In this document: positions 29,968-38,067 of the stretch, piece after piece
Numbering within the stretch: position 1 is the first letter of the stretch
Layout: each line of letters opens with the position of its first letter
Source: Paraburkholderia sp. BL10I2N1
GTDB lineage: Bacteria > Pseudomonadota > Gammaproteobacteria > Burkholderiales > Burkholderiaceae
DNA length: 64,000 nucleotides
Assembly: GCF_004361815.1 (NCBI RefSeq)
Contig: NZ_SNWA01000001.1
Coordinates: forward strand, 2,170,001 to 2,234,000
Direction: 5' to 3'
The notes under the pieces: model-generated
The model's input: only the letters and a program-made list of their open reading frames with translations
What the model was told of the DNA's origin: nothing
Databases searched by the model: none
Program-made: the position numbers and the translations under genes

Positions 29968-29993
29968 AAGGGCCTTCCGGATGGAAGGCCCTT
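29968..29993 (-). terminator. Terminator of first tRNA-Arg copy
   Basis: AAGGGCCTTCC pairs with GGAAGGCCCTT around GGAT. On the minus strand it is followed by TTGTCTTTT, ten bases after the tRNA at 30003. Confidence 0.8.
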
Positions 29994-30002
29994 CTTCAAA
30001 GC

Positions 30003-30079
30003 TGGCGCGGCTGGCAGGATTCGAACCCACGACCCCTTGGTTCGTAGCCAAGTACTCTATCCAACTGAGCTACAGCCGC
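30003..30079 (-). tRNA. tRNA-Arg(ACG), distal copy
   Basis: On the minus strand GCGGCTG pairs with CAGCCGC, followed by discriminator G and an encoded CCA. The anticodon loop CTACGAA holds ACG between paired CTTGG/CCAAG arms. The body is identical to the second copy 157 bases away, which has A as discriminator. Confidence 0.95.
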
Positions 30080-30128
30080 ACGCAAAACCGGTACTGCTTA
30101 CAATCTGGCAAAACTCTTCGAAACGAAA

Positions 30129-30150
30129 GGGCCTTCCCGGAAGAAGGCCC
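30129..30150 (-). terminator. Terminator of second tRNA-Arg copy
   Basis: GGGCCTTC pairs with GAAGGCCC, followed by TTTCGTTT on the minus strand. The stem resembles the one after the other copy, as expected for a duplicated unit. Confidence 0.75.
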
Positions 30151-30159
30151 TCGAATAAG

Positions 30160-30236
30160 TGGTGCGGCTGGCAGGATTCGAACCCACGACCCCTTGGTTC
30201 GTAGCCAAGTACTCTATCCAACTGAGCTACAGCCGC
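30160..30236 (-). tRNA. tRNA-Arg(ACG), proximal copy
   Basis: Same cloverleaf as the neighbouring copy: GCGGCTG/CAGCCGC acceptor, ACG anticodon, encoded CCA, but discriminator A. It lies upstream in the transcription direction and has its own terminator before the second copy. Confidence 0.95.
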
Positions 30237-30351
30237 ACGCAGAACCGGGATTATAGCAAAGCTTCAAAAAAAGGGAAGCGACAAACGCGGATTTGTCCCA
30301 TTATTCTGATATGTACCCTTGATGGACGGGCGTTTGCCGCGTTGATGCACC

Positions 30352-30921
30352 ATGAACAAAGCTTTTGTCAAAGAATCGACCGAGGATCAGGACGACGATC
30401 TCGACTTCGCACAGCCCGAGATACCTGCGGGCACCAAGAACTACATTACACACGCTGGCTACCGGCGTCTGCGTGACGAACTGCTGCATCTGATCGACGA
30501 GGAGCGGCCGGAGGTGGTGAAGCTGGTGTCATGGGCTGCATCGAACGGCGACCGCTCGGAAAACGGCGATTACATCTATGGCAAACGGCGTCTGCGCGAA
30601 ATAGACCGGCGCATCCGTTTTCTGACGAAGCGACTCGATCTGGCAGAGGTCGTGGACAGCAGCAAGCAGGAGAATGTCGATCAGGTATTCTTCGGCGCGA
30701 CCGTGGACTACGCGACGCAGGATGGCGAAGTGCATACCGTGACAATCGTCGGCGTAGACGAGGTTGACCTGGATCGCGGTCATGTGAGCTGGATCTCGCC
30801 AGTAGCGCGGGCTTTGCTGAAGGCGCGGATCGGAGATCAGGTGACGCTGCACACGCCGGCTGGCGCGGAACCGATCGACGTACTCGACGTGCGGTATCCG
30901 CCTGCGGAGGCCGCAGCGTAA
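30352..30921 (+). CDS. greB: Transcription elongation factor GreB
   Basis: GreB rescues backtracked RNA polymerase by stimulating transcript cleavage. The 189-residue product has the N-terminal coiled-coil with the acidic tip (ASNGDRSENGDYIYGKRRL) and the C-terminal FKBP-like domain (GDQVTLHTPAGAEPIDVLDV). An acidic N-terminal extension of about 25 residues (ESTEDQDDDLDFAQPE) precedes the core, as is seen in Burkholderia GreB. The gene is divergent from the tRNA-Arg pair. Confidence 0.92.
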   Translation: MNKAFVKESTEDQDDDLDFAQPEIPAGTKNYITHAGYRRLRDELLHLIDEERPEVVKLVSWAASNGDRSENGDYIYGKRRLREIDRRIRFLTKRLDLAEVVDSSKQENVDQVFFGATVDYATQDGEVHTVTIVGVDEVDLDRGHVSWISPVARALLKARIGDQVTLHTPAGAEPIDVLDVRYPPAEAAA

Positions 30922-30928
30922 AGCAGCA

Positions 30929-31185
30929 TCAAGGTTTGAAGGGCCGGGCTTCGGTGTCGGCGGGCGCATGCCTGTCCGTGCGGAGCAGCGCGCGAACCTG
31001 ATCGAGCAGGCCTGAGTGGTAGATCCATCGCTCGCCGTCCGCTTGATCCACCGAATCGCGTCCAGTACGGCTCTGGCGTCGGCTGTTGGCTGGCCGGTGG
31101 TCTTTGTTGCGGGCGACGGGAACAGACGACTGACCACGTTCCATTGGTCGTTGGATAACCGGTCTTTCTGATCTGGGCTTGTCAC
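30929..31185 (-). pseudogene. Frameshifted N-terminal remnant of an IS5-type transposase
   Basis: From 31185 the frame gives LSNDQWNVVSRLFPSP and ADARAVLDAIRWIKRTA, matching the N-terminal DUF4096 domain of IS5-family transposases (which usually reads LTDAQWE...RRVLNGILWVLRTG). The expected continuation, DGERWIYHSGLLDQVRALL, lies in the next frame and ends at 30929. A shift near 31060 therefore joins the halves, and no catalytic DDE part follows. It is probably a decayed insertion-sequence fragment between greB and the porin gene. Confidence 0.55.
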
Positions 31186-31275
31186 ACCGCGGCTCCTCAG
31201 GTGGCTTGCACGACACCTGTCTGACGGAGGACCGTCCCATCGTGTCGCTGCCCGAATGTGGACGCCGGGAACAAT

Positions 31276-31302
31276 AAAAAAGACGCCGCAAGCGGCGCCT
31301 TT
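31276..31302 (-). terminator. Terminator of porin gene
   Basis: Minus-strand stem GGCGCCG/CGGCGTC with a short loop, followed by six T's; it starts about 25 bases after the porin stop codon. Confidence 0.75.
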
Positions 31303-31327
31303 TGATTCTGCGGATACTGCCTGCAGC

Positions 31328-32467
31328 TTAGAAGCGGTGACGCAGACCGGCCGTCACAGCAACCTGGTTGTTCGTCGACGAAGCAGCGCTCGAACCCAGA
31401 CCGTTGATGTTTGCATCGATGCCCGAACCTTCGTTCACGCGCTGGTAGACGCCTTGCAGGTACACGTCCGTGCGCTTCGACAGCGCGTAGGCGGTTTGCA
31501 GGTTGAACTGGTTGTAGTTCGGACGGACACCTTCCAGGCTTGCGCGCGTGTACGTATACGCAGCAGCCACGCTCAGGGCCGGCGTCAGGGCGTAGCGGCC
31601 ATTGACTTCAAAGTTCTGGAAGCGGGCGCTGTTGCTCGGCAGGGCGCTGAGCGATGCACGGCCGCTAGCCGACGGGTTGATGCCCGTCAGGCCGTTCAGG
31701 TTGGTTTGCGTGTACACGAAGCCAGCCGTTGCCGGACCAAATGCGTAGTTCACGCCAGCGCCCCACGTCTGTTGACGGTTAGCCGCGAACGTGGCGTCGC
31801 CCGACACTGCGCCCGACGTGTTCGTCGAACCGCCGCCGTTCAGTTGCAGGTATGCCGCTGCGAAGTTCAGGCCGCCCCACGTGTACGAAGCACCGGCGCT
31901 GTATGCGCGGTTGTTCGCGAAGCTACCTGCGTCGTTCGAGAAGCCGTACATGCCGCCGAACTTGAAGCCGGCGTAGTTCACGCTTTGGTACTTGACCGAA
32001 TTGTTGACGCGGAACGAGTTGTTCAGGTTGTCGTTATCGAACGGGTGCGCGAACTGCGTGCCGCCGTATTGCGTGCCGGTCAGTGCCAGCGGACCGACGT
32101 AGTCAACCATGCTGTCGTATTGACGGCCGAGCGTAACCGCACCGAAGTCATTGCTTGCCAGGCCAACGAATGCCTGACGGCCGAACAGGCGGCTGTTTTG
32201 CTTCAGTGTGCCGTCGTTGATGCCGAAGCCGTTTTCCAACGTGAAGATAGCCTTCAGACCGCCGCCGAGATCTTCAGCGCCACGCAGGCCGAAACGGCTG
32301 CCGTTCACCGAGCCGCTCGTCATTTGCCAGTTGGCGCCGTGGCCGCCCTGATTGTTCGTGTAGGTGATGCCGGCGTCGATCAGGCCGTACAGCGTGACGC
32401 TGCTTTGCGCGTGAGCAGCCGTAGCAAAAACGCCCGACAGGGCCGCGACCATGAGTGTCTTTTTCAT
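31328..32467 (-). CDS. Gram-negative trimeric porin (Omp38/OmpC type)
   Basis: The 379-residue product has a signal peptide (MKKTLMVAALSGVFATAAHA) followed by QSSVTLYGLIDAGITYTNNQ, the standard start of Burkholderiales porins. It also has FGLRGAEDLGGGLKAIFTLE and GRQAFVGLASNDFGAVTLGR, and ends in phenylalanine (GLRHRF), as needed for BAM-mediated assembly. It forms a 16-stranded outer-membrane channel for small solutes. The ATG at 32467 has a GGAG site. It is a single gene with its own terminator. Confidence 0.95.
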   Translation of the reverse strand: MKKTLMVAALSGVFATAAHAQSSVTLYGLIDAGITYTNNQGGHGANWQMTSGSVNGSRFGLRGAEDLGGGLKAIFTLENGFGINDGTLKQNSRLFGRQAFVGLASNDFGAVTLGRQYDSMVDYVGPLALTGTQYGGTQFAHPFDNDNLNNSFRVNNSVKYQSVNYAGFKFGGMYGFSNDAGSFANNRAYSAGASYTWGGLNFAAAYLQLNGGGSTNTSGAVSGDATFAANRQQTWGAGVNYAFGPATAGFVYTQTNLNGLTGINPSASGRASLSALPSNSARFQNFEVNGRYALTPALSVAAAYTYTRASLEGVRPNYNQFNLQTAYALSKRTDVYLQGVYQRVNEGSGIDANINGLGSSAASSTNNQVAVTAGLRHRF

Positions 32468-33001
32468 CTTTGTAGCTCCGAGAACAGGATGGGTTTTGGA
32501 AACCCAGGCTTCAGGGAAACAATCACGCAACGCTGCGAGAGGCGAAATTCACGTGAAAACGCGCCAATACAATCAGCGCGTTCGTTTCCAGACAGCGCAG
32601 TGTAGAGACGTGCTCAGGGGGCAGACATTCCGAAAACCGCAATAGAGTATTACGCGATCGGAAATGATGGGGAGTTGCGCCTGGAGCCTTACTGGTAACG
32701 GCTTCGGCGAGTTCGGCGGGGGTGGCGAGGGTGATGTCAACCTTACGGTGTTGCGCAATTACTACAACACATAATGCATAAATACGACGCAGGATTCGGT
32801 TTCGGGATGATTATTGTTGTTTATGAAATAGATGGTTGCAGTTACTGTTGCCAATCGTCAGGCCACTGGGCGCTATACTAAAAGTTCTGCTTTCCAAAGC
32901 AGACTTTTTCGTTGACGAAAAAGATCTCCAAACCTTTGTCGGCGCGGCCTTCCAGCCGCGCTTTTTTTTTGCCCCTCGCGTTCAGGGGCATGATTACCCT
33001 G
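32468..33001. other. Porin upstream region and possible small-RNA locus
   Basis: No protein gene is supported in this 534-base stretch. The left part is the porin leader and promoter region; the right part contains the hairpins described as a candidate RNA at 32881-32970. The sequence at about 32760-32830 is clearly AT-rich. Confidence 0.5.
32881..32970 (+). ncRNA. Candidate small RNA with three stem-loops and a T9 terminator
   Basis: Three stems are visible: AAAGT-CTGCTTT with AAAGCAGACTTT (32881-32907, one bulge); CTTTTTCG/CGAAAAAG around TTGA (32904-32923); and GCGCGGC/GCCGCGC (32942-32961) followed by nine T's. Stems one and two share bases and exclude each other. A -10-like TATACT is at 32874-32879. 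The last stem is a strong terminator, yet no gene precedes it, which points to a non-coding transcript. No known family was recognised. Confidence 0.5.
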
Positions 33002-33247
33002 CTAGCCGTCGCTGGCTGTCGGGTTTGCAGCGGCCAGCTCGAAGCCGGAGGACACGCTCCAATCTTCCATTACGTAGTGTCGGGCGTCCATAGGGGAAGA
33101 CAGCAGGTTCTGCCAGTGATCGCCATGCCACATGGGATCGAACTCAAATGCAGATGTCGCCTTCTCAGGCTCAGCGCCGGATGATGCCGTTGACTCACGA
33201 GAATGAAAAAGCCAGCTGGTCAGGCGGCCGAACTCACCAAGAAACAT
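33002..33247 (-). CDS. Hypothetical protein, 81 residues
   Basis: The product starts MFLGEFGRLTSWLFHSREST and is rich in Ser, Ala and aromatic residues (FEFDPMWHGDHWQNLL). A GGGAG site lies close upstream of the ATG at 33247. I recognise no family. The N-terminal amphipathic stretch resembles short Burkholderiales proteins of unknown function, but no stronger statement is possible. Confidence 0.5.
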   Translation of the reverse strand: MFLGEFGRLTSWLFHSRESTASSGAEPEKATSAFEFDPMWHGDHWQNLLSSPMDARHYVMEDWSVSSGFELAAANPTASDG

Positions 33248-33652
33248 GACAATCTCCCGTTGCGTACTGCTGTTTCGCATCTTGATGTGAATGCATTACA
33301 TGAACAACCAGTATAAACACTTACGAAAGACACTCTTTGTTACATATATGGTAAATATTTCCTGTATCGCTGAAACAAACTCGTCCGAACGTAATGTTGA
33401 CCTGTTTGAATGGCTTGCGCGGTTTTAACCAGGCAGTCACTCCATATTGGTTTATCGTAAAATTCGCCGGGTTGCCTCGAAGAATTCGCTTGACGGCCGC
33501 TCTTTGTTCCCCGTATAACGGCAATGCTGAATTTCGAGTGCCGTGCGTTATGCTGAATAGCGCTTTCGCGCACTTTCAGTAATGGAATGCAGTATCGCAA
33601 TCAGCATAAGGGCGTTGCCCGTTTTGATTAAAATCTCGAGGGAAACTGGAAT
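33248..33652. other. AT-rich region upstream of cold-shock gene
   Basis: About 400 bases with no well-supported gene. A 67-codon frame on the minus strand (33321-33524, start TTG) is possible but lacks a ribosome-binding site. The final part is probably the promoter and leader of the cold-shock gene at 33653, with GAGGGAAAC just upstream of its ATG. Confidence 0.45.
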
Positions 33653-33856
33653 ATGGAAACCGGTATCGTCAAATGGTTCAACGATGCTAAAGGCTTTGGC
33701 TTCATTACGTCGGATACGGGCGGCGAAGATCTGTTCGCGCATTTCTCGGAAATTCGCGCGGAAGGCTTCAAGTCGTTGAAGGAAAATCAGCGCGTATCGT
33801 TTGAGGTGAAAGCGGGTCCGAAGGGCAAGCAGGCGGCAAATATCCGTCCGCTGTAA
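33653..33856 (+). CDS. Cold-shock domain protein (CspA family)
   Basis: The 67-residue product ([20 protein letters not shown]) has both RNA-binding motifs, KGFGFI (RNP1) and LFAHF (RNP2). Such proteins are RNA chaperones. Length and motifs are standard; which paralogue it is cannot be told. A terminator follows at 33893. Confidence 0.94.
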   Translation: METGIVKWFNDAKGFGFITSDTGGEDLFAHFSEIRAEGFKSLKENQRVSFEVKAGPKGKQAANIRPL

Positions 33857-33892
33857 GGCGGCGCTCGCCGCGCGGCCTCGCTGCGGCAGCCG

Positions 33893-33923
33893 AAAAAGCC
33901 CTCGACAGATCGAGGGCCTTTTT
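33893..33923 (+). terminator. Terminator of cold-shock gene
   Basis: GCCCTCGA pairs with TCGAGGGC around CAG, flanked by five A's and ending in five T's, 36 bases after the stop codon. Confidence 0.88.
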
Positions 33924-34248
33924 GTGATTGTAAAAGAGCGCGCGGACGTATCAGAGGCGGTAAAGGCGCCTTCGCCTGTGTTTTTTCAGATCGGTGCGGT
34001 TAAGGGCATACGGCGAGCCGGCGTTATCCTTCAAATGCTGGGCATTATTCTGGCAGCTGTATTGATAAACCGGACGTCGTTGGGGTAGTTTAAATAACAA
34101 TATAATCTTGATCTCCGGTATATGATTATTAATCCGGACGAGTGTCTGGTGTTAATCTCCGCGGCTCCACAAAAACTTCGCCCCTGGCTCCTGCCTGGGT
34201 GGTAACTGGTGCATACTTGCCCAAAGTCACGCCGGAACCGCATTTCTC
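33924..34248. other. Intergenic region, no gene seen
   Basis: About 325 bases. It becomes AT-rich around 34050-34140 (ATAACAATATAATCTTG contains TATAAT), which may be the promoter of the exonuclease gene starting at 34249. Confidence 0.45.
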
Positions 34249-35417
34249 ATGTCTCAACAGTTTTTGCCGACCCCGGCAATTGACGTACCCATTGCATTCG
34301 TCGACCTGGAAACCACAGGTGGATCAACCAGCGAGCACGCATCACCGAGGTCGGCGTCGTTGAAGTAGGGCCGCAAGGTGTTTCCCGGTGGAGCACATTG
34401 CTCGATCCACAGCAACCTATTCCGCCTTTCATCCAGCAGCTCACCGGCATCACTGATGCAATGGTCCGCGGCGCGCCCACGTTCGAAGCGATCGCGCCGA
34501 CGCTGCTCGAGCGTCTGAAGGGCAAGCTGTTCGTCGCGCACAATGCCAGTTTCGACCGCGGGTTTTTGCGCGGCGAATTTGCCCGCGTCGGCATGTCGTT
34601 CAATCCGGATGTGTTGTGCACAGTACGGTTGTCGAGGGCCTTGTTCCCGGCCGAAAAGCGGCACGGCCTCGACGCGCTGGTCGAGCGCCACGCGCTCGTC
34701 CCGTCCGACCGGCACCGTGCGCTCGCCGACGCCGATCTGTTGTGGCAGTTCTGGCAGCGCCTGCATGGCCTCGTGCCACTTGATGTGCTGCGTGCGCAGA
34801 TTGAGCGGACAACGCGTTATTTCCAGCTTGCAGGCGATATCACCGAGGATCTGCTCGACACCGCGCCGGTCGGCTGCGGCGTCTATGTGTTTTACGGGGA
34901 AGAGGATCTGCCGCTCTACGTCGGACGCAGTGTGCGGGTGCGTCAGCGAGTACGGGCGCATCTGACTGCCGAACGGCGCTCGGCAAAGGACATGCGCCTC
35001 GCGCAGCAGGTGCGGCGGGTGGAATGGCTCGCGACAGGCGGTGAACTGGGCGCGCTGCTCGCCGAGGCGCAATGGATCTCGACGCTGCGTCCGCTTCACA
35101 ACCGTGCGCCGCGCGTCGGAAGAGGCGACCCGATGGACGCGCCGTGGCCGTTCGCTGGACCGGTCGCCTTTGAAGAGCGCGATGCCGAACTGCGGACGGC
35201 CGTTTTTCACGTCGTCCACCGGTGGCAATACCTCGGCAGCGAGTCGTCCGTGGAGGAAGCTGAGACCCTGCTTGTGCCTGGTATCGCCGGCGCGTTTGAG
35301 CTGTCGACGTACCGGATCCTGCAAACCCATCTGGCCCGCGGCCTTCAGGCGACGCCGCTGAGCGCGCCGGCGAGCGCAGCGTTGCCAACCGTCGCAGGTG
35401 CTGGGAGCGTCGCTTAA
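34249..35417 (+). pseudogene. DnaQ-like exonuclease/GIY-YIG nuclease fusion, frameshifted
   Basis: From the ATG at 34249 the frame reads MSQQFLPTPAIDVPIAFVDL and ETTGGSTSEH, the catalytic D-x-E box of DnaQ-type exonucleases, then hits a stop at 34366. Restoring one C after position 34338 gives HRITEVGVVEVGPQG and joins the long frame that ends at 35417. That frame holds the rest of the exonuclease (LFVAHNASFDRGFLRGEF, then HRALADADLL) and a GIY-YIG/UvrC-like nuclease (GCGVYVFYGEEDLPLYVGRS). The intact gene would encode about 390 residues. A single missing base means either a pseudogene or a read error. Confidence 0.8.
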
Positions 35418-36010
35418 CCGGTCGCGCCTACTCCACCCGATTCGCAGACGTGGCCGAGCGCGTGCGTGAGCGCGCTCGAATGTGCGGCGTCGTAGCGGGT
35501 CAACGATTTCCAGTTCGCGATACCCTGCGCCACCCGCGACGGGCAATCCGCTGCGGTGCGCAATGGCTGCACGCGCGCGAGTCCGGCCACCATCGCCTGC
35601 GTCAAACGGTCAAGCTGAGGTCGAGTACTCGTGGCCAGATCGGGTGCTGCGCCCGTGGGCGGCTGGCCGTTGCGCCACGCTTCGAACAGCGCGTTTTGCA
35701 CCTCCTTGCTCGCATCGATCTGATCCTGAAAGAACGCTCGTGCGAATGCCGGGTCGACATCGAGCGCGCTCGCGCGTTTTGCTACGTCGGCAAGCAGGGC
35801 GTTTTCGCGCGGCGTGTCGGTAACGTCCTGGTGATTCGCCCACTTATAGCGGGCGACAGGCTCAGCCAGTGCGAGACGCTGCGAGGCAAGTGCGATGAGG
35901 TTGGTGAGGGCGGTATCGTCACCGTCGGCGGATGCGGGAAGCGGATTGACGGCAAGCACAGTCGCAATCGCCGCGGCGCATAGCGCGCCAGCGCTAGTCA
36001 TGAGTTTCAT
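35414..36010 (-). CDS. Secreted (gamma-class) chorismate mutase
   Basis: The 198-residue product has a signal peptide (MKLMTSAGALCAAAIATVLA, cleavage near ASA-DG) followed by the AroQ-gamma helical core (LTNLIALASQRLALAEPVAR, then YKWANHQDVTDTPREN). Periplasmic or exported chorismate mutases convert chorismate to prephenate outside the cytoplasm; their biological role is debated. Two cysteines in the mature part (TAADCPSRVAQG and GHVCESG) may form a disulfide. The end overlaps the convergent exonuclease gene by four bases. The start at 36010 fits the signal peptide best. Confidence 0.88.
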   Translation of the reverse strand: MKLMTSAGALCAAAIATVLAVNPLPASADGDDTALTNLIALASQRLALAEPVARYKWANHQDVTDTPRENALLADVAKRASALDVDPAFARAFFQDQIDASKEVQNALFEAWRNGQPPTGAAPDLATSTRPQLDRLTQAMVAGLARVQPLRTAADCPSRVAQGIANWKSLTRYDAAHSSALTHALGHVCESGGVGATG

Positions 36011-36235
36011 GGGCAAGGGACTTGGCCAGATGGCGGCAACAGGAAAAGCAGAAGAATAGACCAGGTACTGCATATCGGCAGCAGGCAGGCAACGCTACAG
36101 CTGCCGAATCCTGCCGGATTCAGCGATGCTCAGGCGATCGACGCCCGCACACGCGTGTTCAACGCAATGCCTCCACGCGACCAGCATCACCACGCCGGCA
36201 TCGCGGAGTTTCGCGAAACGTCACAAGCACCAACG

Positions 36236-36385
36236 TTACTTCTGCTCGCACGACTTGCGTTGTTCGTCGAAAAACGCGCGGACGTGCTCCGGCAGTTCAG
36301 CCCCGAGGAACTCAACGCCTGAGGGTTCCGGATCCGGACACATTACCTTGTCGGGGGTCGGAATTCTTGGCGGTTTGTTATCCAT
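36236..36385 (-). CDS. Small hypothetical protein, 49 residues, with strong ribosome-binding site
   Basis: The frame begins MDNKPPRIPTPDKVMCPDPE and ends in EHVRAFFDEQRKSCEQK. An excellent ribosome-binding site (AAAGGAG, six or seven bases upstream of the ATG at 36385) supports translation. The product is soluble and proline-rich, with two cysteines far apart, and no family is recognised. It lies alone between the chorismate mutase gene and the DUF2946 remnant. Confidence 0.65.
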   Translation of the reverse strand: MDNKPPRIPTPDKVMCPDPEPSGVEFLGAELPEHVRAFFDEQRKSCEQK

Positions 36386-36608
36386 GATCTTCTCCTTTAC
36401 GAATCGATTATCTGCCTCGGTCCTCGTTTAACACCAGTGCTGCGAAGCTGCGCTATCGGTTTCGTCGTTTCATTGTTGCTTTAACGGCACACTACTGTTC
36501 GTTTTGATAGCGCTTGAATAGAATTTAACGATTGCCTGCAATTCACCTTATAGATACCGCGTTATCGGACGCTTGCTGTACTGCGCGCTCACTTTTCCCT
36601 GAGACGCG

Positions 36609-36996
36609 ATGAAACGTTCGACGACGCGCTGGATCGGCCTCGTATGGCTGGCGCTGGTACTCAATGTACTGGCGCCCGTCATCGGCTATGCGCGCATCGC
36701 AACCGCGCAGGGTCCGCTCACCGTCGAGCTGCCACGACGGCGGCGCACAGAATGTCGTCCTCGATCTCAATGGAGACAACAAGGACGACGGCGCCTCCGC
36801 GCCTCATCGCGTCGCTCCGCACTGTGTCTACTGCCCGGGCTTCGCCGAGAACTTCGCGCTCGGCTCGAGTTTTCCGCTACTTGCCGCACCAGTCTCAACA
36901 CCTGCCTACGTGCGGGTATTCGAGGTCGCGCCGGTTTTTGTGCGGCGCAGCGTGCGCGTCGCGCAACCACGCGCCCCGCCTGTGACGCTGATCTGA
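36609..36996 (+). pseudogene. DUF2946 protein, frameshifted
   Basis: The first frame gives MKRSTTRWIGLVWLALVLNV and LAPVIGYARIATAQGPLTVE, a signal-type start typical of DUF2946. The matching continuation, CHDGGAQNVVLDLNGDNKDD and then APHCVYCPGFAENFAL, lies in the +1 frame, with the change at about 36727-36733. The CxxC-type pair in HCVYCPGF is the usual DUF2946 feature. The frame ends at 36996. DUF2946 genes often sit beside TonB-dependent receptors, as here. Either a one-base insertion or a two-base loss explains the shift. Confidence 0.75.
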
Positions 36997-37140
36997 AGCT
37001 CTTTGCCCGTCCGTGCGCTGCGCCTCTCGCGGCGCACGGAACGTCGCTGCACGTTCCTCACTCACGCCTTTAACGCCATTGAGCGCAGGCGTTGGTGTTC
37101 GTCGTGCGCGATGTCTTCGATCAAGTTTTCATGATTCTTC

Positions 37141-38060
37141 ATGCGCATCGCATTCGCTGCGCTGTCCGCGCGTCGACCGCTTTCGGTCGCATACGCGGCG
37201 GCGTTCGCCATTCAAACTGCGTGGGGCGAACAGACAGCCCCTGATTTTTTAATAACGAGTGATTCCGCTATCCCGTTGACGAGCGCGAATACTTTGCAGG
37301 CAGTTACGGTTAATGCCGCACGTTCGGCATTTGCACCGGATACGCCAGCCGTCGTTGAAACGATCAATCGTTCGAAAATCGACGCTCGCAATATCGTCAA
37401 TACCGAAGGCGCCTTGAAGTACGCGCCCAATCCGATGGTGCGCAAGCGCTTCATCGGCGATCGCAATTCAGTTTTGGCCGGCCGCCATTTCAACGAGCTG
37501 CAAAGCGCTCGCGGTCTCGTGTATGCCGACGGGCTGCTGCTGTCGAACCTGCTCGGCTCGACCGTGCAGATCACGACGAGGAAGCCAGAGAAGCTCGAGG
37601 CGTCGCTGGACACGCAGTTTTTCACGCAGCGTTACAACGACCCGTACGGTTTTGCAAAAAGCTTCGGCGGCAATCGTCAGTCGGCGCGGCTCGCAGACCG
37701 CATCGGCCGCTTCTGGTATTCGTTGACACTCGACCGGCTCGAGAACGACAGCCAGCCGCTGCAGTACGCGAGTCCGAATAGCACGTATGACCCGAAGCTC
37801 GGGCCGGCGGTGCCCGTCACGGGTGCGGCGCGCGACTTCGGACCGAACGGCCTGGCACGCGTGATCGTCGGCCCGCAGATGTTGGAGCGCACGCAGCAAC
37901 TGAGCGAAACGGTGCGGATGGGCTACGCGTTCACCGACCGCGTCGACGCGATGCTCACGCTCGGTCACTGGGAAAACCACTATAAGGACCGCCCGCAGAC
38001 GTTCCTGCGGGACGCGGCGGGCAGCCCCGTGTACACCGGCAATGTGTCGATCGGACGCGT
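37141..38060 (+). pseudogene. TonB-dependent receptor, internally deleted and truncated
   Basis: The frame shows an N-terminal region and part of the plug domain (LQAVTVNAARSAFAPDTPAV and RGLVYADGLLLSNLLGS). At 37560 it jumps directly to TVQITTRKPEKLEASLDTQF. Receptors of this type normally have about 45 more residues between these motifs, including the GPYSALYPGN segment, so an in-frame deletion is likely. The barrel is then cut off near 38060 after about 300 residues of a protein normally above 700; the open frame beyond is only the complement of the aldo/keto reductase gene. Confidence 0.75.
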
Positions 38061-38067
38061 GGCATCG

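Noticed and set aside
30950..31200. Active IS5 element next to greB
   Set aside because: Only an N-terminal transposase piece with a frame change is present; no catalytic domain or terminal repeats were seen.
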